DNA from: Halisarca cf. caerulea
Taxonomy: Eukaryota; Porifera; Demospongiae; Chondrillida; Halisarcidae
Direction: 5' to 3'
NCBI GenBank assembly: GCA_963170055.1
Contig: CAUJGJ010000185.1
Span: 3,575,275-3,639,274, forward strand
Length of the DNA stretch: 64,000 bases
In this document: positions 36,701-43,116 of the stretch, piece after piece
Layout of the letters: each line of letters starts with the position of its first letter
Numbering within the stretch: position 1 is the first letter of the stretch
Position numbers and translations under genes: made by a program
Notes under the pieces: model-generated
The model's input: only the letters and a program-made list of their open reading frames with translations
Databases searched by the model: none
What the model was told of the DNA's origin: nothing

Positions 36701-37039
36701 CAGATATGGAGAATCAGTCTTCTGGTACTGTTATAAGTACATTCACATTTTAATTGTGCATCATTTGCAGTTCTTGTCAAATTAGACAAAGGTGCACCAG
36801 TTGTTCTCCATCCCTGTGATGTGGATACTTCTTCGGTCCATGGATTGGTTTTGGATCGTGATTTAATAACCTTTGAGTAAGTGATTGTATCTATATAATA
36901 CTATGCTTGGTCTTGCTTCATTGTTAATTACCACAACTATATGAATAGGGATGAAACTCATCGTGATCAGGATCTTTTCTTTGAAGAATTTGTAAGGCTG
37001 AGAATAGCCGGAATGGATGAAACTGAAACAGATGCATGA
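5101..37039 (+). CDS. ARRB: Beta-arrestin, complete, 19 coding exons, 480 aa
   Basis: Arrestins bind phosphorylated, active GPCRs at the plasma membrane, stop G-protein coupling and link receptors to clathrin endocytosis. Exons: 5101-5168, 10679-10709, 10807-10867, 18118-18177, 20908-20935, 21028-21085, 21509-21622, 25130-25192, 26994-27061, 30026-30086, 34622-34696, 34774-34858, 35540-35612, 35683-35758, 35823-35890, 36375-36473, 36567-36724, 36771-36876, 36949-37039. All introns are GT-AG and the sum is 1443 nt in frame. Visible motifs: VFKKASPNGK (res. 24-33, phosphate-binding lysines), GKRDFVDH, finger loop YGREDLDVLG (84-93), YPFTF, YYHGEPINVNV (231-241), lariat loop LALDGQIKHED (312-322), LPFTLTHP (368-375), clathrin box LITFE (447-451) and AP2 motif DLFFEEFVRLR (459-469). 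Vertebrate beta-arrestins are about 410-420 aa; the surplus is at the N terminus and in the C-tail. At the polar-core arginine position (IRK in vertebrates) this protein has IKK. The absence of vertebrate-type paralog features suggests a pre-duplication arrestin. Confidence 0.95.
5812..6630 (+). pseudogene. 5'-truncated CR1/L2-like LINE in arrestin intron 1
   Basis: Frames read VIKFVGVVINDTLTWADHID, LESYILPQFDYCDVVWS and LLNFTCRTVLQRSKHSS. These align with the second copy at 43788-45003 (FLGVVINDALTWSDHID, DVVWF). The 3' tail (actgggtgcctgtg, aatagcctatggctaaagg, aatgataccctgata) is also shared. Several stops and frameshifts show it is dead. The start at about 5812 is an abrupt 5' truncation, as expected for target-primed reverse transcription. 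Confidence 0.7.
6846..7007. mobile_element. Complete CAGTAAAACC MITE
   Basis: It begins CAGTAAAACCTGTATAG and ends GGACAGGTTTTACTG, flanked by TA. The interior has repeated 'gtggtctctatagacaggtgg' phrases. The family also occurs at 219-275, 1245-1867 and about 54450-54609. About 160 bp, noncoding, Tigger-like ends. Confidence 0.75.
7201..7748. mobile_element. TIR element with GGCCGTAGGAA ends
   Basis: GGCCGTAGGAA at 7204 is mirrored by TTCCTACGGGCC at about 7735-7746. A perfect 24-base hairpin (CTGGCACGGCT TC AGCCGTGCCAG) sits at 7224-7247. No coding sequence. A TA-rich microsatellite follows at 7748-7796. Confidence 0.5.
7850..9046 (+). pseudogene. Retroelement C-terminal module fragment
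   Basis: Reads SKACLLAAQRKESGVWLSAP, VTALGLRMDD, VAVGLRAGAPLCKPHQC, then after an insertion CSDRKRVDEVTVIRWKSGWP, CDLLEHL, YRELEPSHIFIPIGLETTSV and QRISVIVQKFNAMSILG. The same module occurs at 40630-41669 and on the minus strand at 43117-43785. It is split by a hAT-type MITE at 8259-8659 and ended by a foldback element at about 9047. Stops are present; dead copy in arrestin intron 1. Confidence 0.75.
8259..8659. mobile_element. hAT-type MITE with perfect 8-bp duplication
   Basis: TAGGGCTGAG...CTCAGCCCTA ends (inner TAATATGC / GCATAATA also inverted) are flanked by CTTGGAGC at 8251-8258 and 8660-8667. Removing the element and one duplication restores SILEPMGLSCSDRKRVDE in the interrupted retroelement frame, which confirms the boundaries. 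An 8-bp duplication and TAGGGCTG termini fit the hAT superfamily. Confidence 0.9.
9047..9450. mobile_element. Long foldback element
   Basis: GATCGAAAAGGGGTTGTTA at 9047 is mirrored at about 9430-9450. The arms continue inward through aggtcaaatt, ctttgggaaa, actcaaaataagaacaagaaa and cttctcgcgta. Arms are about 170 bp with a short centre near 9250. It inserts into the end of the retroelement fragment. Noncoding. Confidence 0.75.
9540..9690. repeat. Dispersed repeat shared with 51175-51310
   Basis: The two copies share 'ccaatctcgtgatgggaggt', 'ccaaggaga/aca', 'tccaa', 'ctgctac', 'gcccggtgctactgatga' and 'ccttatagc'. Noncoding. One copy is in an arrestin intron, the other in a TRIP12-like intron. 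Confidence 0.6.
10257..10608. mobile_element. CAGGGGC MITE with 5-bp duplication
   Basis: It begins CAGGGGCATAGCAAGG and ends CCTGGCTACGCCCCTG. Flanks read ATACT at 10252-10256 and 10609-10613. C-rich/G-rich runs lie just inside both ends. A partial relative (aggggtgtagccag) is near 61793. Noncoding. Confidence 0.75.
11296..11540. repeat. Copy of the agccctatgcctgtctag palindrome family
   Basis: Matches the core of the 59644-60210 palindrome: agggctaggcagagttta, a central hairpin around 'cccacacatacagtatgtatatgctgtggg', then ctaaactctgtctacccctatgcctgtctag. Diverged and shorter. Lies in arrestin intron 3. Confidence 0.6.
11636..11925. mobile_element. CCGTAGAGCGGG MITE, diverged copy
   Basis: Ends CCATAGAGCGGGAAATTTTT and AAATTTTCCCGCTCTACGG are inverted. 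Internal phrases (tttctagaccgcttcaagttc, cgctgagtttaacactccatt) match the copy at 18876-19202 in inverse orientation. Noncoding. Confidence 0.7.
12217..13026. mobile_element. CAGGGTTTTATCTGG element with 5-bp duplication
   Basis: Left end CAGGGTTTTATCTGG, right end CCAGATAAAACCCTG, flanked by GTTGG on both sides (12212-12216 and 13027-13031). Poly-G (about 12243) and poly-C (about 13000) runs lie near the two ends. A related, more decayed element spans about 16766-17522 (CAGGGTTCTATCCAG...GAACCCTG). No coding sequence. Confidence 0.7.
13999..14356. mobile_element. TIR element filled with GATTC repeats
   Basis: AGGGGTCCGCCACT (14000-14013) is mirrored by AGTGGCGGACCCCTT (14342-14356). The interior from about 14030 holds roughly 23 copies of GATTC, nearly all in the same orientation with irregular spacing of 8-20 bp, mostly as AGATTCC or AGATTCTG. 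Noncoding. Confidence 0.7.
14855..15048. repeat. Half copy of the palindrome family, split by a transposon
   Basis: Matches the right arm of the 59644-60210 palindrome (gcactcag.cc.aacta, ctgtctagccctgtacc, gcctgtcttgc, cgcaacttacccttgtt). The same arm resumes at 16167 (ttgttccaagtgttttt) after the 15049-16166 transposon. Confidence 0.75.
15300..15527 (+). pseudogene. RecQ-like helicase N-terminal fragment
   Basis: Reads KDEQKDAITAFLNGKDVFVS then LPTGSRKLLC: the RecQ motif 0/motif I region with a damaged Walker A (normally PTGxGKS). After a frame change it reads VILSLLVSLMDDQVACFS, which matches RecQ motif Ia (SPLVxLMxDQV). Stops follow. The downstream helicase, RQC and HRDC parts are absent. 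Lies between the TIRs of the surrounding transposon, inside an arrestin intron. Confidence 0.65.
15960..16134. mobile_element. Tigger-like MITE inside a transposon arm
   Basis: Begins CAGTCACGCCTGGGTTAT and ends GGATAACCCAGTCATGACTG, with TA on both sides (15958-15959, 16135-16136). Excising it joins the right TIR arm of the 15049-16166 element back into register with the left arm. 175 bp, noncoding. Confidence 0.85.
16527..16650. repeat. Copy of palindrome family (central hairpin)
   Basis: Contains 'tcctgcatgtgcagcacatt', 'acatatgtgctgcgggatgt' and 'tgcactcagtccaactaaac', matching the centre and right arm of the 59644-60210 palindrome. Retains a hairpin of about 45 bp. Noncoding. Confidence 0.65.
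17204..17327. mobile_element. Near-perfect palindrome (attagttatatcctg family)
   Basis: The arms ATTAGTTATATCCTGTCCAG... and ...CTGGACAGGATATAACTAAT pair over about 50 bp (gtgctgcagcaga / tctgttgcagcac, aaatacag / ctgtattt), with a loop of about 25 bp. Related hairpins with the same tips lie at 28706-28815 and 54609-54680. Noncoding foldback MITE. Confidence 0.75.
18876..19202. mobile_element. CCGTAGAGCGGG MITE with TA duplication
   Basis: Starts CCGTAGAGCGGGAAATTTTC and ends GAAAATTCCCCGCTCTACGG, flanked by TA at 18874-18875 and 19203-19204. 'cgcgaaaat' and its complement recur within the arms. 327 bp, noncoding, in arrestin intron 4. Related 'attttcgcg' ends appear near 62250. Confidence 0.8.
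19560..20140 (-). pseudogene. Retroelement fragment with CKCG domain
   Basis: Minus-strand frames read CKCGQLFNVYHALSCPTGGY then NEVQDITASLLQQ, matching a common invertebrate retroelement module (CxCGxxFxxxHALSCPxGGF...HNExRDxTAxLL). Further along they read LDLSSHGYSTKFLTLKIGC and GHYIQDTFTTLKAAAPL. Frames shift and stop. Related to the 991-1245 fragment by family. Dead copy in arrestin intron 4. Confidence 0.6.
20270..20655 (-). repeat. Dispersed element, copy 1 (GGAGTACTCC end)
   Basis: The reverse complement matches 27884-28260 over most of its length: ggagtactcc end, 'aaaaacatggtcgccataca', 'tttgacactt', 'caagacaaagtac', 'aaagctt.gtaagcccatctcctt' and 'ggaaggttctacaggtctcat'. Noncoding; in the intron between arrestin exons 4 and 5. 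Confidence 0.65.
23709..23800. repeat. Telomere-like palindrome and TAGG microsatellite
   Basis: CCCTAACCCT directly abuts TTAGGGTTAGGG (23717-23738) within a larger imperfect hairpin (ctagccctt...gagggctag). It is followed by (TAGG)n at about 23766-23784. The TTAGGG unit is the animal telomere repeat, but only about two units per side are present. Confidence 0.4.
24731..24801. mobile_element. Minimal AGTCTC hairpin MITE
   Basis: TAGTCTCATTCCCAGCCCAA pairs perfectly with TTGGGCTGGGAATGAGACTA at the other end, with a 20-30 bp loop. The tip is the same as the TIR of the 15049-16166 transposon. 71 bp, noncoding. Confidence 0.75.
25048..25092. repeat. CA/CG microsatellite
   Basis: A CA dinucleotide run with two CG-containing interruptions, immediately before the polypyrimidine tract of arrestin exon 8 (exon starts 25130). 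Confidence 0.9.
25700..26640 (-). pseudogene. Tigger/pogo-like transposase remnant
   Basis: Minus strand reads VEQKVQTKNSVALCANGDGL, KLKPLVIGKSARPRCFPK, VALLLDNAPSHKI (second catalytic Asp), MLTPNTTSHIQAMDTGIINN (third catalytic Asp) and then VKDYWSTVTSDTIANCFRH. This order is that of the Tigger/jerky/CENP-B DDE-D transposase. The N-terminal DNA-binding domain and first Asp are not recognisable, and stops break the 3' half. It lies antisense in the intron between arrestin exons 8 and 9. Confidence 0.85.
27290..27620. repeat. Copy of palindrome family
   Basis: Repeated 'atagggctagatgggcagcag'-like phrases on the left and 'ctaaactctgtctagctcta' on the right, with a centre at about 27470-27500 (tatcccacagtaca). 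Diverged member of the 59644-60210 family. Confidence 0.6.
27884..28260 (+). repeat. Dispersed element, copy 2
   Basis: Begins near a small palindrome TGGAGTACAGTAGTACTCCA, then 'aggattgacacagaaaaaca', 'tggccgtcatacattagcac'. Matches 20270-20655 (inverse) and 59246-59480. Noncoding. Confidence 0.65.
28706..28815. mobile_element. Palindrome, tagttatatcctgg family
   Basis: Arms TAGTTATATCCTGGT / ACCAGGATATAAC, with inner arms gatatccaggt.atcgccc / gggcgatgacctggatatc. Loop about 25 bp. Noncoding; intron between arrestin exons 9 and 10. Confidence 0.7.
29151..29238. mobile_element. Palindrome GTTATCGC...GCGATAAC
   Basis: Nearly perfect hairpin: outer GTTATCGC / GCGATAAC, inner gttgcaatggaatttatcac / gtgataaattccattgcaac, with a loop of about 10 bp. 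No coding. Confidence 0.7.
30471..30567. mobile_element. Palindrome AGTTACTACAG...CTGTAGTAACT
   Basis: Arms AGTTACTACAGTGCCCTGA / TCAGGCCCTGTAGTAACT, inner gttactaacctcgccc / ggggcgaggttagtaac. Almost no loop. Noncoding foldback element. Confidence 0.7.
32201..32260. repeat. TA microsatellite
   Basis: Uninterrupted or nearly uninterrupted (TA)n. Similar runs occur at 7750-7796, 33671-33718, 42370-42403, 42590-42712 and 42867-42952. Confidence 0.9.
32270..33010 (-). pseudogene. Retroelement RT fragments, minus strand
   Basis: Minus-strand frames read DFKGALHIASSSASICPPDS, KEKHPSLHPDSSLPLPPD, SFPACSAGGPDDLLPNTSK, IFFGANLLGLNKADGGIRPI and GLSCRRSPGRIPWHQALN. These align, in order, with the + strand element at 39165-41669 (KHPLPHLEAHLPAELDPS, SFRKGSAPGPDGLRPQH, FFGASLIALRKKDGGVRPIA, GLSCRKSQGRHSCHAAVN). 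The core RT between the last two pieces is deleted. Dead, in arrestin intron 10. Confidence 0.7.
33260..33672. mobile_element. ataaagaac MITE
   Basis: Begins cagtggactgcacttataaa with repeated 'ttataaagaac' units at the left (33270-33390), and again at 33600-33655 in mixed orientation. The right tip (gttctttatatcaggagtcg) is an imperfect inverse of the left. The pattern resembles the other CAGT-ended elements. Noncoding. Confidence 0.5.
33718..34350. mobile_element. TIR element, ccgtatagg/ttttc ends
   Basis: 'taccatatggactgaaacg.tcgtggtactaaa' near 33750 is inverse to 'tttagtaccactaaagtttcagtccatacagtata' near 34310. Arms exceed 40 bp. Right arm also has 'cacgaataccc...cacgaaaacc', recalling the cgaaaatt families. 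No transposase seen. Confidence 0.55.
34622..37039 (+). CDS. ARRB: Arrestin C-domain and tail exon cluster (exons 11-19)
   Basis: Nine exons are packed into 2.4 kb and encode the arrestin C-domain and tail. Introns here are mostly short, unlike the transposon-filled 5' introns. Exon 13 must end at 35612 (GA|GTCAGT) and exon 14 start at 35683 to preserve frame through ELESE-ESCPV; the alternative GT at 35617 breaks it. Exon 17 carries a Lys/Glu-rich linker (about res. 389-411, KKNEKSEKKEVSPEEP) with no counterpart I know in vertebrate tails. Exons 18-19 carry the clathrin and AP2 docking motifs. The stop is TGA at 37037-37039. Confidence 0.93.
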
Positions 37040-37523
37040 TTATTCGATTTCATTACCTAAAATTGTGTTGATAACCAGTACGGTAGTATTTTATGACAAT
37101 TTATTATCCATAGGTATTCTTGTTATATTACAATAATATTCGCTCATTTTGGAGGAATGAATGGCCTTCCAGTATTTATACATACATGTATATTGATTTG
37201 AGAAGGCGCTGTATTTATGTCTTAGAACCTGCATAGGCTTGTATTTTGTACACACCCTAATTAGCAATGTTTGACAATATAAGATTGTACTTTACATTGT
37301 ATACTATATTGATGTACATGTACCTCATTTATGTTACTTCATTATAATATTAGTAGTATAATTTTACAATAGTATTATGTTTTGAGTATAAGTGTATAAT
37401 GGCCCATAGAATTTAATTTTATGTGCATGATGCTATATATATTATTGATGCTCAATATCATAGAGGCTCATGCATTGCTATGTTCTATTTAGTCGGAATA
37501 ATCTTTATAGCAAACATGTAGGA

Positions 37524-37541
37524 AATAAAATCTTCAATAAA
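37524..37541 (+). terminator. Two AATAAA poly(A) signals after arrestin
   Basis: AATAAA occurs at 37524-37529 and again at 37536-37541, about 490 bp after the arrestin stop codon, followed by AT-rich sequence. This is the most plausible polyadenylation region and would give a 3'UTR of roughly 0.5 kb. I cannot see the cleavage site itself. Confidence 0.45.
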
Positions 37542-37544
37542 ATC

Positions 37545-38330
37545 TTGAACAAAAATCTTCACAACAAAAATTGCATGCATGCATGGACATATTTAAAAGA
37601 ACATTTGATCAGCCACACAGCTAGTCCTTTGTCTACTACATAATATATGTACAAACCTGATTATATGTATATATATGATAATCATCACTGCATAGCTATA
37701 GCCCTTAGACTCAGCAATTAGTATCTTCTTAGTTCTTATACATAGCATGCATGATCAAGTCATGTATACATACATGACAGAGACAATACAATCATGTAGA
37801 ACACAAGACTATATGTGAACAAGCAGGAGCAAACAAGCAAAAACAAACAAAAAAGTTAGAGCATATATAGATACTATACGGGTTGAATTTGTGACTAACA
37901 TGCATAATAATATACGCAATGGCGGAGGTATTGAGTAAAATTTGACTCAAGTTCACAACATATAGTTATACACATGATAGAGGTAGCTGAGAAGGATGGA
38001 GTCTGTGTACGTATGTACTAGTAGTATCAGGAGTAGTAATTATTTTAAACAAGATATCCCATTAACAACTGCTGGTCTTAACCGGGAACCCTGAAACAAT
38101 ACATAAGATCAATGAATCACAAAAAATAAAACAATACATAAACCCTGGAACAATATATGAGATCAATGAATCACAAGTAACAAACAAAATAAAACAATAC
38201 ATGAACCCTGAAACAGTATATGAAATAAATTAATAAATCACACGAAACAAACAAAAAACAATACATGCACACAAAAAACAAACAAGCAATATCTACACAA
38301 GAAGACAGCTACGTAGAACAATATCAATCA
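37545..38330. other. Intergenic, no gene recognised
   Basis: AT-rich sequence after the arrestin poly(A) signals. Apart from the 64-bp tandem repeat nothing is recognisable. Confidence 0.5.
38097..38266. repeat. Tandem repeat, about three 64-bp units
   Basis: Each unit runs aaccctgaaacaatacat.agatcaatgaatcaca...aaataaaacaatacat. The units are of about 53, 64 and 64 bp and are imperfect. Located between the arrestin poly(A) region and the retroelement cluster. Confidence 0.7.
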
Positions 38331-38818
38331 CCAAGGTCTAAAGTACAACCCTTTAACCTATGTTTAAAACTGTGAATTGTGGGCAATGAACGAATAAAAA
38401 TTGGGAGAAAATTCCACGCAGTCAATTACTGATTGAAATATAACTAAACTTTATGGCCAGCATCAGATTTAACACAGGCAGAGATAATCGAAGAGGGTCT
38501 CTGTTTGTACTACATACGTCTCTTGTGAGACAGCCATATGAGACTGATTTGCTGCAAGCCTCAGGTTATCCTAGTGATGACCTTAGGAAATGTTTAATTG
38601 AACCTGTTGAAGCTGGATTCCCGACGTAGGCAGTTCCACTTGCATACAGTTCACCATGCCATCACAGGAAAAGCCCCTTTCCCATCCAGCTTTTAATTCT
38701 GCAATCTCTCCAGTCTTGAAGATAATGTCAAGTACTAATACTAATACTATGTAGCACAATTTGTTATTAGTTAGTATGTCCTTGCGTCTCCAGTGCTGGG
38801 AAAAATAGACAACTGAAT

Positions 38819-39163
38819 CTACTCTTTAGTGCCTTGATAATGAAATTCACAGTAAATTAATAATCTCATCATCATTGCAGTCATCAAGAAAATAAACTTA
38901 GCCCTTGAATGAATGTAGTTTATATGGGAAAATTTGCTGGACACCCGTGTGAAGAACTGTAATCGTATTGCAGAGTAAAATTTGCAATCAATTAAACAAT
39001 GTATCTCATCTTCAACACAATTGGTAGTGCAAACTTCATAATATTCAATCTCCCACAGGAACAGTGGGTTTGCAATGCCTACCAGTCTCAATTCGTAGTT
39101 TATGATCAGAGATGTGATCTGATTCTGCAAACTTGGAGCGCTTTTCGGTGCAAATGTCCTCAA
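38819..39163 (-). pseudogene. LINE C-terminal fragment (VEDEIHCLIDC)
   Basis: Minus strand reads NCVEDEIHCLIDCKFYSAIR then FSHINYIHSRAKFIFLMT. This is the C-terminal pattern C-x(n)-EDExHFLLxCxxYxxLR...KFxFLM seen at the end of many metazoan LINE proteins. Only this last portion is present. A further weak minus-strand LINE-like tail may lie at 38330-38720. Confidence 0.55.
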
Positions 39164-39164
39164 A

Positions 39165-41669
39165 GCTGGAGGAGGGTGACTTTACTGGGCTGTGCGGCTA
39201 ACGGCTTCTACTGACTCATTTGCAGAATGCAACGAGACTACCCATGCAGGCGCATCTTCAGTCAAAGCACCCACTTCCCCACCTGGAAGCACATCTGCCA
39301 GCCGAGCTTGATCCCTCCTGCATTCCCCTCATGGTTTCCCAAGAGGAAGTTTACAGAGCCATCCGTTCCTTTCGCAAAGGTTCAGCCCCAGGCCCCGACG
39401 GTTTAAGGCCCCAACATCCAGTGGACCTCACTAGCACCTCTGCTGGGTCTGGCTGTCAGAGCTTGCTCTAATCACTGGTAGCTTTAATTTTACGAACTTG
39501 GTGTTGTCTGACAAAGTCCCATCTGCTATCCGGGAAGTATTCTTCGGTGCTTCTCTTATAGCACTGAGGAAAAAAGATGGCGGTGTGCGTCCCATTGCTG
39601 TTGGTGGTACACTTCGTCAATTGGTGGCTAAGGTTGCAAGTAGATCCGTCCATGAAGAGATTGGAGAAATGTTTGCACCTCACCACCTGGGGTTTGGTGT
39701 ACCACAGGGAGTGGAGGCAGCTGTGTATACTGCTAGACACTTTGTGGATGGTTTGGATGCTACAAAAGTATTTCTCAAACTTGATGTTAAGAATGCTTTT
39801 AACTCAATCAGGATCTGGAGGGACAAGATTCTGGATCACGTCCTTGCAGTTATTCCTCAGCTTCACCCTTTTGTGTATGCCAGCTATTCCACTCCATCCA
39901 TCCTATTGTTTGGGGACAATATCATCATTTCGGCAGAGGGGTCCAGCAGGGTGACCCGTTGGGTCCTATGCTTTTTCTGTCTAGCACTTCAGCCAGTCTT
40001 GCAGATGTTACAGGCTGAGTTCAAGTTTTCTTCTTAGATGATGGCTCAATAGGTGGAGAAGTAAACACAGTTGCTAATGACTTGGTCCTCTTTGAACAGG
40101 AAGCAATGAAACTTGGTCTCAGCTTGAATCACCAGAAGAATGAGCTCATCACCATCTCTAATGACTCCGATGTCATCTCTCCTTTCAGGGACATGCAGTT
40201 TGTACACCCTAAGGTTGCGGTTCTCCTGGGCTCTCCCATAGGTAATGTAATTGCTATTGATGGTGTTCTCAGAGAGAAGCTGGAAGCCCTTCAAACAATG
40301 GGTGAAAGACTCCCTTTCTTTGCCAAGCACGATACACTGCTCCTTTTGAAGCACGCTTCTGCGCTGCCCAAGGTTTTGTTCATCTTAAAGACATCACCCT
40401 GTTTCCTTTCTTCCCTCCTCCAGGAGTTCGACTGCCAGCTGCGCAGCATCCTTTCATCTATTCTCAATGTGGATCTCTCCAAGTGATGAGGCATGGCTAC
40501 AGGCCTCTCTACCTGTTCATTCCGGGGGTATTGGTGTTAAATCTGCAACTTTGCTTGCGCCTTCTGCCTTTTTGTCTTCTGCTGCAGGTTCCAATGATCT
40601 AGTGAAGTTACTGGTACCCACATACAGTCCACCTCAGGTATTAGCCCTGGCTATGGAAGATTGGTCACAGGGCCACAATTCTTCCCCTCCTTCCGGCTCA
40701 CGTGCTAAACAGCAAAAAGCCTGGGATGAGCCTAGAGTACAGTCTTGTATGCAGAAGTTGCTGGACTCTGCTGCTGACAACCGTAGCCATGCACGAATCT
40801 TGGCAGCTTCCTGTAAGGAGTCGGGGTACTGGCTGTATGCTCTGCCCATTACATCCTTAGGTTTGCGCATGAATGACTCAGTCGTCCGAATTGCAGCTGG
40901 ACTCCGCTTTGGTGTACCACTTTGCTCACCTCACCTGTGTCAGTACTGTTCTGAGCCTGTGGATGAACTCACTACACATGGCTTAAGCTGCAGGAAGAGC
41001 CAGGGCCGTCACTCATGTCATGCAGCTGTGAATGTTCTCATTCATAGGGTCCTGTCTTCCGCTGGCATCCCATCTCACCTTGAGCCGAAGGAGGTTTGCA
41101 TTTCTAGTAACAGCAGACCCGATGGGATTACCTCAGTGCCTTGGAAATGTGGACGTCCCCTGTCTTGGGACTTCACTTGCCCAGACACCTTTGCTGCCAG
41201 CCATGTTGCACTAGCCAGTGTAGATCCTGGAGCAGTACAATAGTAGCAGTAGTAGCAGTACAATATAATATAATATGTTGTAGTTATTTCTATTAATTAT
41301 CTATGTATTAATATTAAAAAAATACAAAAAAAGAATTAAAAATTAAAAAAAGTTTAAAAAAAGGAATATATATATATAATACATTTTTTTAATTTTTCAG
41401 CTGATGCAGAAGCCAGAAAGGTGTCCAACTATCACTCCCTGCAGTCAACAACTTCTTTCACCCCTGTTGGTGTGGAAACGGCTGGCCCTCTAGGACCAAG
41501 TGCTCTGGACTTGCTCCATAATATCGGTAGGAAATTAAGACAGAAGTCTGGTGATTTAGCTTCTACATTCCATCTTCTCCAACATGTTTCAGTCGCGATT
41601 CAGAGAGGCAACACAGATTCAGTTCTAGGAACAATTCACCAGGCTAACTTTGAACCTCTATTTCATTAA
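39165..41669 (+). pseudogene. Retroelement with F/YLDD RT and C-terminal Cys/His module
   Basis: Successive frames give LPHLEAHLPAELDPSCIPLM, FRKGSAPGPDGLRPQHPVD, FFGASLIALRKKDGGVRPIA, VGGTLRQLVAKV, KLDVKNAFNSIR (catalytic Asp), EG.QQGDPLGPM, VFFLDDGSIGGE (second catalytic motif) and LSLNHQKNELITIS. From 40467 come SGGIGVKSATLLAPSAFLSS, GLRMNDSVVRIAAGLRFGVP, CSPHLCQYCSEPVDELTTHG and SRPDGITSVPWKCGRPLSWD. The last part (PDG then WDxT) could be a PD-(D/E)xK-like nuclease; that is inference. Frameshifts at about 39465, 39950, 40035 and 40480 and a 162-bp insertion at 41238-41399 make this copy inactive. The most complete copy of the family here. Confidence 0.75.
41238..41399. repeat. AT-rich insertion duplicated in the 3' tail
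   Basis: Interrupts the retroelement frame between GAV and ADAEARK. Bases 41273-41399 are nearly identical to 41684-41807 just after the stop codon (gttgtagttatttctattaa, ttatctatgtattaatatta, then A-rich and T-rich runs ending aatttttca). Confidence 0.75.
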
Positions 41670-41889
41670 TGTTGTAGCATGTTGTAGTTATTTCTATTAA
41701 TTATCTATGTATTAATATTAAAAAAAATACAAAAAAAAGAATTAAAAATTAAAAAAAAGTTTAAAAAAGGAATATACATATATATAATACATTTTTTTAA
41801 TTTTTCACATTATGCATCATTAATAGATACAACATACACACAAACAACAACAGAATAGACAAAGTTCATGCAGTTTGATCTAGGTCCAT

Positions 41890-42300
41890 AGGATAGACCA
41901 AGCTAGAGCCCAAAAAACAGATACAGAATTAAATTTTTGAACACACATCCTCTGGCATAACTGAAATAATGATTAGGGATCCTGTAACTTCAGACACAAT
42001 TGTCGGCCAATTATGTCTTTGAATAAGGTGAGGGCTCCATCACCAAAAGCACCCAATGTTTCAATGGGAAGGGGATGAAAACATGGTAGACTCCAGCTCA
42101 TGCACAATACAGTATTCCCTTCCTATCTTCTGGTTTTTAGCTTCCAAGCTAGCCTCTTTAGCAGCGAGTGTAGAGTATGTAGGAGCAAAATGTCATAACA
42201 GGTGATGTCCCATGCAAGTGCACGACTAGATGGCCATGGTGTCATAGACATTCCGTCCACACATTTACCATCTGACCTGCAAAGACCTGCAAAAAACATA
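41890..42300 (-). pseudogene. Retroelement C-terminal fragment, minus strand
   Basis: Reads RSDGKCVDGMSMTPWPSSRA, LAWDITCYDILL, then PIETLGAFGDGALTLFKDII and QKFNSVSVF in shifted frames. Same C-terminal module as 40980-41669. It stands beside but separate from the larger minus copy at 43117-45830. Confidence 0.65.
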
Positions 42301-42304
42301 ATCA

Positions 42305-42405
<101 letters not shown>

Positions 42406-42584
42406 TAGTTATACCCCTGTGCATACAGAACTATAATACCACTTCAATTTTAGGTTGTTGTACCTTGTGATCTTTTTGTTCTATATATATATATGTGCAT
42501 CCTTGTACTCTGTTTACTTTGAATAATACTATATTAATGCTGAAAAAATATATATCTATATATATCTATCTATCTATCTATCTA

Positions 42585-42687
<103 letters not shown>

Positions 42688-42867
42688 ATATATATCTTTA
42701 TATATATATATTATTTTATTAATATTTGACATGACAATAGAAATACAATATAATATCTAACACAATAAACCAGCTATCACTTAGATCAAATCATTTGATG
42801 GTCTTGGCTCAAAGGTTAACTCCCATATTGATATATACATAGTACATAAATATACTGTATATACGTA

Positions 42868-42953
<86 letters not shown>

Positions 42954-43116
42954 TTATATGTATATTTATATGTATATATGTATTTTTAAATAACTATATA
43001 ATAAAATTAACAATAACCTGTTCAACAAGAGCCTAATACACATACTGAGTTGAATTTCTGCACACAAACACTGATTTGCTGGCACAAGTAATGTAATGAT
43101 ACTGCATCTGGGTCTT

